Positions 1-8,147 of a stretch of 64,000 nucleotides of DNA are shown here, piece by piece. The position numbers were made by a program, and so were the translations under genes. The notes beneath the pieces were generated by a model that was not told the DNA's origin, did not search any database, and was given only the letters and a program-made list of their open reading frames with translations. This DNA comes from Companilactobacillus sp. (lineage in GTDB: Bacteria; Bacillota; Bacilli; Lactobacillales; Lactobacillaceae). Location: assembly GCF_022484265.1 (NCBI RefSeq), contig NZ_JAKVLR010000001.1, positions 1,116,001 to 1,180,000 of the forward strand. Reading direction: 5' to 3'. The first letter of the stretch is position 1; each line of letters opens with the position of its first letter.

Positions 1-1158
1 ACCTGATCCATTAAGTGTGTGAACGAATTGAGCTTTGCCGTTTTCGTCACGATAACGGATGTGGGCACGACGTGCTTGGAAGTCTAGACAGTTTGAACAA
101 CTTGATACTTCACGATACTTATCTTGAGCTGGAAGCCAAACTTCAAGGTCGTAAGTCTTAGTTGATGAAAAACTTGCGTCGCCACTTGATAATGTAATTA
201 CGTGGTATGCCAAGTTTAATTTTTGCAAGATGTTTTCTGCGTTTGCGGTTAACTTCTCTAACTCATCAAATGAGTTTTCTGGCTTACATACTTTGACCAT
301 TTCAACCTTGTTGAATTGGTGCATTCTGATAAGTCCACGAGTATCACGACCTGCACTACCAGCTTCTGAACGGAAGCAAGGTGTCAAAGCAGTTACGTAC
401 TTAGGAAGGTCTTCTTCGTTCAAGATCTTTCCAGCAAAGTAGTTCGTCAAAGGAACTTCAGCTGTTGGGATCAATGTCAATGGATTTTCATCGACCATAA
501 CTGTATAAACATCCTTGGTAAACTTAGGGAATTGACTAGTTCCAAACATAGCCTCGTTATTTACCAAATATGGTGGTATAACTTCTGTATAGCCATCTTT
601 TTGGTGTTCATCGAGCATGAAGTTATAAACGGCACGTTCCAGACGTGCACCCATACCGATGTAGTAGACGAAACGGCTACCAGAAACTTTGGCAGCTTGG
701 TCAAAATCAAGGATGCCTAATTCTTCACCGATATCCCAGTGATGTCTTGGTTTGAAACCTTCTGTAGGAATAGTACCCCACTTGCGGTCTTCAACGTTGT
801 AACTTTCGTCAGGGCCAACAGGAACAGAATCATCTGGCCAGTTTGGTAAACGAACTAAGATGTAATTCATCTTATCTTCAATTTCTTGAAGTTTAGCATC
901 TAAATCTTTAATGTCGGTACCAACTTGTTGCATATCAGCAATTTCTTGATCAGCGTTTTCTTTATTACGCTTCTTTTGAGAAATTTGTTGAGAAACAGTG
1001 TTTCTCTTTTCTTTGAGAGTTTCAGTCTTTACTAGATATTCACGACGATCTTTATCGTATTGCAACAATTCGTCGATTTCTTCAGGCTTAATGCCACGAC
1101 CGGCTAACTTTTTCTTAGCCCAATCTGGTTTATTTCTGATCAATTTGATGTCTAACAT
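1..1158 (-). CDS. serS: Seryl-tRNA synthetase, 3' end cut by window
   Basis: Class II synthetase that charges tRNA-Ser with serine in the cytosol. The reading frame starts at an ATG after a GGAGG-type site and gives 386 codons before the window edge; the family is usually about 425-435 residues, so roughly 40 C-terminal residues including motif 3 are missing. The N-terminus (MLDIKLIRNKPDWAKKKLAG) and the following charged region are the tRNA-binding coiled-coil arm. The core contains FRSEAGSAGRDTRGLIRMHQ, the class II motif 2 loop typical of SerRS. It is preceded by a T-box leader, which fits a synthetase controlled by uncharged tRNA. I am confident in the identity. Confidence 0.97.
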   Translation of the reverse strand, partial: MLDIKLIRNKPDWAKKKLAGRGIKPEEIDELLQYDKDRREYLVKTETLKEKRNTVSQQISQKKRNKENADQEIADMQQVGTDIKDLDAKLQEIEDKMNYILVRLPNWPDDSVPVGPDESYNVEDRKWGTIPTEGFKPRHHWDIGEELGILDFDQAAKVSGSRFVYYIGMGARLERAVYNFMLDEHQKDGYTEVIPPYLVNNEAMFGTSQFPKFTKDVYTVMVDENPLTLIPTAEVPLTNYFAGKILNEEDLPKYVTALTPCFRSEAGSAGRDTRGLIRMHQFNKVEMVKVCKPENSFDELEKLTANAENILQKLNLAYHVITLSSGDASFSSTKTYDLEVWLPAQDKYREVSSCSNCLDFQARRAHIRYRDENGKAQFVHTLNGSG

Positions 1159-1174
1159 ATTTTTCCTCCTTCAT

Positions 1175-1214
1175 AAAAAAAGACCGACACGTCCCAAAAA
1201 GGGACGAATCGGTC
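1175..1214 (-). terminator. T-box terminator of serS leader
   Basis: GACCGATTCGTCCC pairs with GGGACGTGTCGGTC across a short U-rich loop and is followed by a run of T on the minus strand. This is the conditional terminator that the T-box antiterminator replaces when uncharged tRNA-Ser binds. Confidence 0.9.
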
Positions 1215-1402
1215 ATTCGCGGTACCACCCAGTTTCAGCGTACAGTTGTACACTGCTCTTGAGGGATTTTATCGAATCCAACCGAACGGCATTGCCCGTT
1301 AGCCAAGATACTGGAATAAGAATTTTAACGGTTCGCACCAACCACCGTTTCTCTGAAAAATTCATCAGTAGGTACCTTATTAGCTCATCTGTATTTATCT
1401 AT
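1175..1402 (-). promoter_or_regulatory. Serine T-box leader of serS
   Basis: On the minus strand the leader holds the T-box core TGGGTGGTACCGCG (plus-strand 1218-1231), which pairs with the free NCCA end of uncharged tRNA. It is followed by a terminator stem. Upstream is a long stem I region with AGATGA and GGTTGGTGCGAACC-like segments. A UCC triplet followed by A (plus-strand 1313-1315) sits where the specifier is expected and would read as serine, matching the downstream gene. The T-box call is firm; the exact specifier position is my inference. Confidence 0.93.
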
Positions 1403-1431
1403 ATATTAGTTTAAATTGACCTAATTTTCAA
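1403..1431 (-). promoter_or_regulatory. Promoter of serS T-box leader
   Basis: On the minus strand TTGAAA and TAATAT are separated by 17 bases, just downstream of the lysP stop codon. This places transcription start a few bases before the T-box stem I. Confidence 0.6.
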
Positions 1432-1434
1432 TAA

Positions 1435-2880
1435 TTAGTATTTATGTCTTTTAGCAGCTTCTAGATCGATATCTTCAAGCTTAATAAATTTAGTTTTATG
1501 TCTGACCTTATAATAGATCCAACATAAGAAAAGCAGGATTAATCCTGAATAACTGACTAACAATTTCACAACGTTAAAATCAACCAATGAACGGACATCT
1601 TGTCCAATGATGATAACAATTCCTAAAACGATAGCCAGGATTGGACCTAGTGGGAACCACTTAGCTTTATATTTTAAATCGTCCAAGCTGTAGCCGTGGA
1701 CATTATACGCTCTTCTAAAGCGATAATGTGAAAAGGCGATCCCCAACCAGGCGATGAATCCGGTCAGACCACTCGCAGCCACTAGCAATTGGTAAAATTG
1801 ATTGCCATATAAACTAGTGAACAATGCAATTGCACCAACAACCGCTGTTAAGATCAGTGAGAACAAAGGAACTCCGTGACCATTAGTTCTTTCAAAAGCC
1901 TTAGGAGCCATATTTTGTTTACTCATTGACCAGAGCATCCGGCTGGCAGCATATAAGCCAGAATTAGCAGCTGATACGACTGATGTCAAAATAACTGCAT
2001 TCATAATTCCGGCGGCAAGTGGAATACCCACTTTATTAAAAACTATTGTGAAGGGACTGATGGCAATATCTGTAGCTCCAGAACCAAGCAAGTTAGGACT
2101 TGTATAAGGAATCAAAGCGCCAATAACTGCAATTGATAGAATGTAGAACAAAAGAATTCTCCAGAAGACTTGTTTGATAGCCTTAGGAATACTTTTTTCA
2201 GGAGTAGCTGACTCCCCTGCCGTGATACCGATCAACTCAGTACCCTGGAAGGAGAATCCAGCGACAACGAATACACTCAGAATAGCGGGGACGCCTCCAA
2301 CAAAAGGTGCCTTCTTGTAGGTGAAGTTAGTCAAACCAACGAAGTGTTGATTTCCTAAAACACCCAAGATGCTAAGAATACCCACAATTAAGAATACGAT
2401 AACCGCGGTAACTTTAATTGATGCTAACCAATATTCAGTTTCACCAAAGGATCCAACTGAGACGATATTGATAACGAACAATACTACCAAGAACGTCAGA
2501 CTGATCTTCCACGAATCCCAGGTCGGGAACCAATACTTGATAACGATCGAGATCGTCGAAAGATCGACCGCCAACGTGATCGCCCAGTTGAACCAATAGT
2601 TCCAACCTAAGGCAAATCCTAAGGCAGGATCAATGAACTTTGTTGCATATGTAGCAAATGAACCAGTGACGGGCATGTAAGTTGCCATTTCGCCTAAACT
2701 GGTCATTAAGAAATAAACCATGATACCAATTGCAACGTAGGCAATTAAGGCACCACCAGGTCCGGCAGTTGAGATCGACGAACCACTAGCAACAAAAAGT
2801 CCAGTTCCGATTGAGCCACCAAGCGCAATCATGGACAAATGGCGAGTCTTCAGCGACCGGTTTACATCTGTATTTTCCAT
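1435..2880 (-). CDS. lysP: Lysine-specific permease (APC family)
   Basis: A 481-residue secondary amino-acid transporter of the APC/AAT family with about 12 membrane segments. The N-terminus reads SLKTRHLSMIALGGSIGTGL, the family's conserved first membrane segment with the GGSIGTGLF substrate-binding turn. Many APC proteins look alike, but the substrate is indicated by the leader: a lysine riboswitch lies directly upstream on the same strand. That makes proton-driven lysine uptake the most likely role. It ends about 275 bases before the serS start, and no clear terminator was found between them. Confidence 0.92.
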   Translation of the reverse strand: MENTDVNRSLKTRHLSMIALGGSIGTGLFVASGSSISTAGPGGALIAYVAIGIMVYFLMTSLGEMATYMPVTGSFATYATKFIDPALGFALGWNYWFNWAITLAVDLSTISIVIKYWFPTWDSWKISLTFLVVLFVINIVSVGSFGETEYWLASIKVTAVIVFLIVGILSILGVLGNQHFVGLTNFTYKKAPFVGGVPAILSVFVVAGFSFQGTELIGITAGESATPEKSIPKAIKQVFWRILLFYILSIAVIGALIPYTSPNLLGSGATDIAISPFTIVFNKVGIPLAAGIMNAVILTSVVSAANSGLYAASRMLWSMSKQNMAPKAFERTNGHGVPLFSLILTAVVGAIALFTSLYGNQFYQLLVAASGLTGFIAWLGIAFSHYRFRRAYNVHGYSLDDLKYKAKWFPLGPILAIVLGIVIIIGQDVRSLVDFNVVKLLVSYSGLILLFLCWIYYKVRHKTKFIKLEDIDLEAAKRHKY

Positions 2881-2907
2881 TTTCTTTCCCCTATTCTACT
2901 TTGGATA

Positions 2908-2954
2908 CAAAAAAAACCTTACTATCAGAAAAAGAACAACTGATAATAAGGATT
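2908..2954 (-). terminator. Riboswitch-controlled terminator of lysP
   Basis: On the minus strand CCTTATTATCAG pairs with CTGATAGTAAGG around a short loop and is followed by eight T residues. It lies between the lysine aptamer and the lysP start, so it is the likely expression platform: lysine binding would favour termination. Confidence 0.85.
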
Positions 2955-2970
2955 GAATTGTTATCCAAAT

Positions 2971-3136
2971 GATCAATAGCTCAACGCACCAACGTGCGAC
3001 AGTCCGTTACCTATTGAGTAACGACCCAATCACTTTGCTGTAGGGACAAAGTAATTTCGGCGTCAATTCCTTTCATGTTCCTTCAAAGCTTGCTACGAGC
3101 TCCAGAACACTACTGATAATTAACGCGCCTCTATCT
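2971..3136 (-). promoter_or_regulatory. Lysine riboswitch (L box)
   Basis: Read on the minus strand, the 5' edge is ATAGAGGCGCG and the 3' edge is GAGCTAT, the two sides of the P1 helix. Between them are AGTAG, GACGCCGAA, TTGGGTCGTTACTCAATAGG and GGACTGTCGCACG, which match the conserved core order of the lysine aptamer. The target gene is an APC permease, a known L-box target. The recognition rests on these motifs, not on a covariance search. Confidence 0.92.
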
Positions 3137-3147
3137 GCATGTAAAAC

Positions 3148-3176
3148 ATTATAAAGAAAAGTTAGCTTACCTGCAA
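3148..3176 (-). promoter_or_regulatory. Promoter of the lysine riboswitch leader
   Basis: TTGCAG and TATAAT are spaced 17 bases apart on the minus strand, with the -10 ending about 15 bases before the aptamer P1 helix. Confidence 0.7.
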
Positions 3177-3241
3177 GTACTGGCCGTAATAAAATGTTAC
3201 AATAAATTTTATATATAGAACGCATCCGGGGGTGATTGTGT

Positions 3242-4762
3242 ATGCTCGAAACGGTTTTTCTAGGCAAACAGGATGTAGAGAAATATCAGATGTTAACTAT
3301 AATCAAATCCCTCCCAAAAGCTGAGATCAATCTCAGCTCCATCGGGAACGGGCTGGGATTTACGTATCAAAAAACATATAATATTTTTCAAGCTTTGCTT
3401 GATGATATCTTTGATCTAGATCCTGGAGCAGACCAAAAATCATCAAAAATCGAATCGATTAATTTTGATAGAATTTCCATCGATAACTACAGGTTATTCT
3501 TATTCAAAAATTCCATCGTTTTCCAAGCCTTCAATTATGGATTTACTAATGCAAATCCGACTTTTGAAAATTTCAGTAATTCACATTTTACGAGCAAATC
3601 TACGTTAAATAGAAGAATGACGAATTTTCGAAAGTTATTGAAGAACTTCGGTTTAAAAATATCAAACGCCACATTAGAACTTAAAGGTGACGAAAAAAAC
3701 ATCCGTTGTTTAGCCTATTTTGTCTATTGGTACACGTACCATGGTTTAGAGTGGCCTTTTAAACTGATTCAGCAAGATACGATTCAAAAGATCGTTGAAC
3801 GTGATGACAATCCAGTTTATAATCCCGCTGCCAAGTATCAATTAGAAATTTTATTAGGTATTTCAAGAATTCGTTTGATCAAACATTACTACCTAAACAA
3901 CATGGACGGCTACGATGAAGTCTTCCAAGGAAAAATTTTAGGTAAAGAATTGATCACGCGTGAAGATTATTCGTTGATCCCAATGGATAAATTAGACAAC
4001 GAAAACAAATTCATCAATACCTTTAAAGATTTCTTCTTTATTCCAACGGAATTCATTGAACCAGACGCACCCAACTTATCAAATTTGGTTGATCCTGAAT
4101 TTAACGAATTGACGGACAAGTTCCTGAAATTCATGAAACGTAAATATAAGGATAACTTCCACATTGATTTAAACTCCCCTGAGGCAGACATCTTGCGGAG
4201 CGACGTAGTGTCCGACATTTGTTTCTACTATATTATGGGACATGAAGCTCACATCAAATTAGGTTCGTATACCAGAGATCCCTCTGAATACGAAACGGTC
4301 TCATCGGTTTTTGACAGTATTTATGAATTTTTCTCAAACGTTGACGAAGAAAAATTTGGTCCAATCAGAAATTCAACTGAAAGTATTGCTCACGACCTGT
4401 ACAAGGGAATGATCAATCAAATCAGCGGCGTAAGAGACGAGGACATTCTCCATGTTAAGCTTTTGACCGATGCCGGTAACCCAGTAAAGGGCTACTTATT
4501 GCACACGTTAGAGAGCATGGAATACATCAAGGTCATGCCAAGCAGTGCCTACAAAAATGTCGACATACTCATGACTACGCTAGACGTTTTCCCTGACTAC
4601 GAAGGCAGAGACAAATATCCAGACGACTTGATCGTGATCCCATGGAACTTGAATTCGCTGAGAACCGACTATATTTACTTATTGCTCAGACTCTACAATA
4701 TATATGTAGCAAAGCTCAAACATAACAAAGAGAAAGATCAGGACAGACACTTGGAAATTTAA
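3242..4762 (+). CDS. Mga-family transcriptional regulator
   Basis: A 506-residue cytosolic DNA-binding protein. The order fits the Mga/AtxA family: an N-terminal HTH region, a second HTH around residues 95-150 (STLNRRMTNFRKLLKNFGLK, typical of the Mga HTH domain), then a long helical regulatory part as in PRD-like segments and a C-terminal EIIB-like end. I chose ATG 3242 because GGGGGTG lies seven bases upstream; a TTG at 3236 would overlap that site. It faces the surface-protein cluster at 4941-9617, and Mga relatives often control cell-surface genes, so that cluster is a plausible target. No operator was identified. Confidence 0.8.
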   Translation: MLETVFLGKQDVEKYQMLTIIKSLPKAEINLSSIGNGLGFTYQKTYNIFQALLDDIFDLDPGADQKSSKIESINFDRISIDNYRLFLFKNSIVFQAFNYGFTNANPTFENFSNSHFTSKSTLNRRMTNFRKLLKNFGLKISNATLELKGDEKNIRCLAYFVYWYTYHGLEWPFKLIQQDTIQKIVERDDNPVYNPAAKYQLEILLGISRIRLIKHYYLNNMDGYDEVFQGKILGKELITREDYSLIPMDKLDNENKFINTFKDFFFIPTEFIEPDAPNLSNLVDPEFNELTDKFLKFMKRKYKDNFHIDLNSPEADILRSDVVSDICFYYIMGHEAHIKLGSYTRDPSEYETVSSVFDSIYEFFSNVDEEKFGPIRNSTESIAHDLYKGMINQISGVRDEDILHVKLLTDAGNPVKGYLLHTLESMEYIKVMPSSAYKNVDILMTTLDVFPDYEGRDKYPDDLIVIPWNLNSLRTDYIYLLLRLYNIYVAKLKHNKEKDQDRHLEI

Positions 4763-4778
4763 TAGTGTCTGTTTTTTT
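4744..4778 (+). terminator. Terminator of the Mga-type gene
   Basis: AGACAC pairs with GTGTCT and is followed by a run of T. The upstream arm overlaps the last codons of the gene. Confidence 0.65.
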
Positions 4779-4779
4779 A

Positions 4780-4849
4780 GGGAGACTAGCACAGAAAGTG
4801 CGTAGTCTCCCTTACGGCAAGGCTTTGTTAGCTTTGCTAACAAACCTTG
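4780..4849. repeat. Two strong tandem hairpins
   Basis: GGGAGACTA (4780) pairs perfectly with TAGTCTCCC (4803). CAAGG plus GTTAGC then pair with GCTAAC plus CCTTG (4818-4849). Neither has its own T run. They sit between two convergent terminators, and their function is unknown. Confidence 0.6.
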
Positions 4850-4879
4850 GCGATTCCATCTAAAAAATTCTAAATACAC

Positions 4880-4916
4880 AAAAAATTGCATCCTAAAAAA
4901 TAGGATGCAATTTTTT
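4880..4916 (-). terminator. Terminator of surface cluster, works both ways
   Basis: TTGCATCCTA pairs with TAGGATGCAA and is flanked by A and T runs on both sides. It can end the minus-strand surface operon and the plus-strand Mga transcript. Confidence 0.85.
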
Positions 4917-4940
4917 CGTAGTTTATTTAAGTAACAATTA

Positions 4941-5963
4941 TTACTTATCTTTCTTTTTAAATCCGATTCTCTTACCAGTCATATACATGAATACCCACAA
5001 TGCAACAACTAACACGCCAAACAATCCAGCAATCCACATGATCAAAGTCTTACTTGAAGTAGTTTCTTGAGAAGATTCATTTAAGGCGTCGATTTTACCT
5101 TGAGAAACTTGAAGTTTGTTATTGAAAGTCTTGGTATAGCCAGACTTACTAGTAAAAGTAAGTTTAGTCGTATAAATACCAGGCTTTAAATGCTTAATCG
5201 GAATGAAATAATTGAATTTAGAATCCGGAGCAATTTGGAGATTGTCCGCACTATAGTTGATATCTTTCATTCCCTTATGGCTGATAACAGCCTTAACAGA
5301 AACTTCATTGATATTGATCGGAGCTAAATTGTTCAACGAATAACCTAGCCCAACTGCTTCATTGATTGCTCGTGGAGCAGCACTTTCCAAATTCATATTT
5401 GGATCAACTTGATCAGGCTTTGAGTGCAGCACGACACCTTTGACGTAACGAATCTGATTAGCAACGTCAATTTTATCTGATTTAGAATCATTCACGATGG
5501 CAGTTGTAGTAACGCCACCAAGAATAATCCCTGAAAAATCTTTTTTGGGAGAATTTACAATAAATGAAACTTTCTTACTTGAATTTGCATCAATCGTAAC
5601 AGTTTTCTTACGCTTGCCTTCAACTAATGATGACAACGATGGATTGTCGCTCTTGTAAGTCTTAGCAGAAAATTTATCGTAACCAATCGTAGCACTATCA
5701 GTTGTATAGGCATTATTGATCTCGGTCTCGACTTCGATTGGTTTACTACCAGTATTAAAAATCACTAGATCAAGCGTTTGTGATTTCTTCGGTGTGACTT
5801 GCAAGTCATAATAAGACACATCTTTATTTAACTGATTATCCGGCAAAATAGCTTGCACCGAATAAGATTTATTATTGTCATCAGCTGCAAGAGAGGTCTG
5901 ATTGACGAACATCATCGTCAACAATCCGAAGAACAGCGATAACCAGATCGAACATTTTTTCAT
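4941..5963 (-). CDS. DUF916/DUF3324 surface-complex protein (third copy)
   Basis: A 340-residue membrane-anchored extracellular protein. It has a signal peptide (SIWLSLFFGLLTMMFVNQTSLAA), a DUF916-like beta domain including GIILGGV, a DUF3324-like region, and a C-terminal membrane helix with a basic tail (KRIGFKKKDK). These are partners of WxL proteins in cell-surface complexes, where DUF916 proteins are thought to bind peptidoglycan and DUF3324 to bind the WxL domain. The ATG at 5963 follows AAAGGAG, which lies inside the end of the preceding gene, so translation is probably coupled. It is the last of three paralogues in a row. Confidence 0.85.
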   Translation of the reverse strand: MKKCSIWLSLFFGLLTMMFVNQTSLAADDNNKSYSVQAILPDNQLNKDVSYYDLQVTPKKSQTLDLVIFNTGSKPIEVETEINNAYTTDSATIGYDKFSAKTYKSDNPSLSSLVEGKRKKTVTIDANSSKKVSFIVNSPKKDFSGIILGGVTTTAIVNDSKSDKIDVANQIRYVKGVVLHSKPDQVDPNMNLESAAPRAINEAVGLGYSLNNLAPININEVSVKAVISHKGMKDINYSADNLQIAPDSKFNYFIPIKHLKPGIYTTKLTFTSKSGYTKTFNNKLQVSQGKIDALNESSQETTSSKTLIMWIAGLFGVLVVALWVFMYMTGKRIGFKKKDK

Positions 5964-5964
5964 A

Positions 5965-6945
5965 TTATCTCCTTTGATACGCAATACCCCAAAACACTAG
6001 TACGATCACCGCGGCTAATATACCAATGATGCTGACATACAAACCAGTTTTGTCGTAAATTAGATTTTTCGAAGCTTGGTTGACCATGTCGGCAGCCTTA
6101 GCTTCCACATGAACGTTTTCTTTAAATCTCCAAGTATCTCGGCCATTTTTCGCAGTCCCCTCAACTAGATATTCACCAGGTTGAATAGGAGTCTGCTTTT
6201 GATTAAATTCAATCGGGATCCGAGAATTGGGAGCAATTTTTGAAAAATTAACATCAGCAACATCCGTATGGTTGTCGATACCTAATTTATTCCACCAATT
6301 GTTCTTTTTGATTTTTACTTGGACGATCATATTCTTCATCGTAGCAGCCTGATAGTTGGCCAAGTTGACCATCAAATAAGGTTGCTGATTATGAACCTCT
6401 GGGGTAATACCTTGAAATTTGATCTTGTGATTATCATCGGCAGGTATCGTATCAAAATACACGCCAACTCCAGAATGCCCATCATTGGGGTGTTTGATGT
6501 CGTAAACATCTAGGCCACCAATGATAGTCCCATACAATTGTTTGTCGGGTAACGTTACTTTAAAAGTCAGATCCTTAGTCTCATTTTTTTCCAGCCGAAT
6601 AGTCTTACCTTTAGTCATATCGGCAAAGGCATATTTTAGTCCATAATCTCCTGCAACAACTTTGTCGCTGAAGTCTAGTTTCCCTTCAGGACTAGTAGTT
6701 GCATTAGTCGGTTGAACTCGTAAATCTAGGGTTTCCAGTCCAAAGTTAGTCACAGAAAGATGAAGTTCCTTCTGATCGCCAGGTTCACCAGAAATATCGA
6801 ACCGATCTGGGTCTTGCGAATCATCTACCAGCGGAGTTACAGAAACACTGCGAATATCCGCTTTGACATCCTGAATATTCAGACTAAATATCATAATCAA
6901 ACTAAAGACCGCAATTAAAGCAGCAGCAAGTTTTCTACTTATCAT
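5965..6945 (-). CDS. DUF916/DUF3324 surface-complex protein (second copy)
   Basis: A 326-residue paralogue of its two neighbours, with an N-terminal signal segment (LAAALIAVFSLIMIFSLNI), a beta-rich extracellular part containing GTIIGGLDVYD, and a C-terminal membrane helix ending in a short basic tail. The start is uncertain: ATG 6945 or TTG 6951. Neither has a good ribosome site, and the previous stop codon is only a few bases away, so coupled translation is likely. It belongs to the WxL surface-complex cluster and would work outside the membrane. Confidence 0.82.
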   Translation of the reverse strand: MISRKLAAALIAVFSLIMIFSLNIQDVKADIRSVSVTPLVDDSQDPDRFDISGEPGDQKELHLSVTNFGLETLDLRVQPTNATTSPEGKLDFSDKVVAGDYGLKYAFADMTKGKTIRLEKNETKDLTFKVTLPDKQLYGTIIGGLDVYDIKHPNDGHSGVGVYFDTIPADDNHKIKFQGITPEVHNQQPYLMVNLANYQAATMKNMIVQVKIKKNNWWNKLGIDNHTDVADVNFSKIAPNSRIPIEFNQKQTPIQPGEYLVEGTAKNGRDTWRFKENVHVEAKAADMVNQASKNLIYDKTGLYVSIIGILAAVIVLVFWGIAYQRR

Positions 6946-6954
6946 CTTCAATAA

Positions 6955-8049
6955 TTAACGGCGACGACGACGTCTTCTTGAATTTGAACTCAATTGATTG
7001 TTGTTACCATTGTCCTTGTTATTTCTCTTACCCATGTAAATACCAAGACCAAGAATCAATGCTAATAGAAGAATAGCTAATAAGATCCAGAGCCAGAGGT
7101 AATTAGGTTTAATACCAGCTAAATTGTTATACTTAGCAGCTTGAGCATCAGTGATCACGAAGTCCTTATCAAGAACCCAAGTTCTGACACCATTACCAGA
7201 GTATGTTAATTTGATGTGATATTTACCTGCTTGTAATCTTTCTTTACCCCAACTAACCATGTAATTATAGTGAGAAGTTGGTGCAATTGATTGGTTATCT
7301 CTGGATGCAGTCATTTTAAATTTTTTATTCCCATATTTGGTAATAACAGCATTTGAAGAAAGTCCAGGTATATACGCATTATTCGTATTAGAGACTCTTG
7401 CAGCAACCCCTATTTGTTTACCTGATGACCCATCAATGATCTGTGGCTTGACTGAATTTATTTTATAGTTGACATCTTCTGTATTAGCCCCAGTTTGAAT
7501 TAACTGAATAGGGAGGGAATAACTGAATTTATTTTTAATTAATGTACCGTTTTCAGTAACAGTACCCTTTGCTTTTTCGTTGTATGGAACAACATTTACT
7601 CCCCCCATTAAATATCCAATGTATTTCTCTGACGGAATCTTAAGCTTTAATGTAACAACGGCATTTGAATTTCCAGGAATATTCACGATTTTTTTATTAT
7701 TTGAAAACAAATCACGTAATTGTATTTTTAAATTTGGATCTGTTACTTTAGTTAAATCATAGCCAGGTTGCCCATCACTGTTGGTATAGGCAGTATTACC
7801 CTGAATAAGAAACTGACGTTCATCTTTTTCAAAATTATAAACGGCAACTTTTATCTCAACAATTTCACCTGGATTTCCCTTTACGGAATAAAACCCTCCA
7901 TCTACATTAACTTTTGAGTTTTCACTTTCTACCGGTTTAAGTGTATAGTCGCCAGATGTTCCTGCATATGCTGAGTTCAATTGCATTGTAAAAAATGACG
8001 CGATTATCAAAGATAATATGAATATTGTACTTTTCAAAATAAACTTCAT
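6955..8049 (-). CDS. DUF916/DUF3324 surface-complex protein (first copy)
   Basis: A 364-residue exported protein with a signal peptide, a DUF916-type domain (YIGYLMGGVNVVP), a DUF3324-type domain, a C-terminal membrane helix and a tail ending in seven consecutive arginines. It starts at an ATG after GGAGG. It is separated from the upstream WxL gene by a terminator-like hairpin at 8090-8120, so expression may drop after the WxL gene. It is the CscA-like component expected beside WxL proteins. The poly-arginine end is unusual and would sit on the cytoplasmic side. Confidence 0.86.
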   Translation of the reverse strand: MKFILKSTIFILSLIIASFFTMQLNSAYAGTSGDYTLKPVESENSKVNVDGGFYSVKGNPGEIVEIKVAVYNFEKDERQFLIQGNTAYTNSDGQPGYDLTKVTDPNLKIQLRDLFSNNKKIVNIPGNSNAVVTLKLKIPSEKYIGYLMGGVNVVPYNEKAKGTVTENGTLIKNKFSYSLPIQLIQTGANTEDVNYKINSVKPQIIDGSSGKQIGVAARVSNTNNAYIPGLSSNAVITKYGNKKFKMTASRDNQSIAPTSHYNYMVSWGKERLQAGKYHIKLTYSGNGVRTWVLDKDFVITDAQAAKYNNLAGIKPNYLWLWILLAILLLALILGLGIYMGKRNNKDNGNNNQLSSNSRRRRRRR

Positions 8050-8089
8050 TTGATTCCTCCATTTAATTTCATAAGTGTCATTTGCAATT

Positions 8090-8120
8090 AAAAGCCACTA
8101 CTAGAAAGTAGTGGCTTTTA
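8090..8120 (-). terminator. Terminator after the WxL gene
   Basis: AAAGCCACTACT pairs with AGTAGTGGCTTT around a four-base loop, with T residues on the minus-strand 3' side. It lies inside the cluster and may set the ratio of WxL protein to the DUF916 proteins. Confidence 0.75.
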
Positions 8121-8147
8121 ACGTACAATTTTGTTTATATTAAAAAA

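Noticed and set aside
998..1414. A 138-codon frame on the plus strand across the serS start and leader
   Set aside because: It runs antisense through serS and the T-box leader, has no ribosome site, and its protein has no family look. The T-box explains the region.
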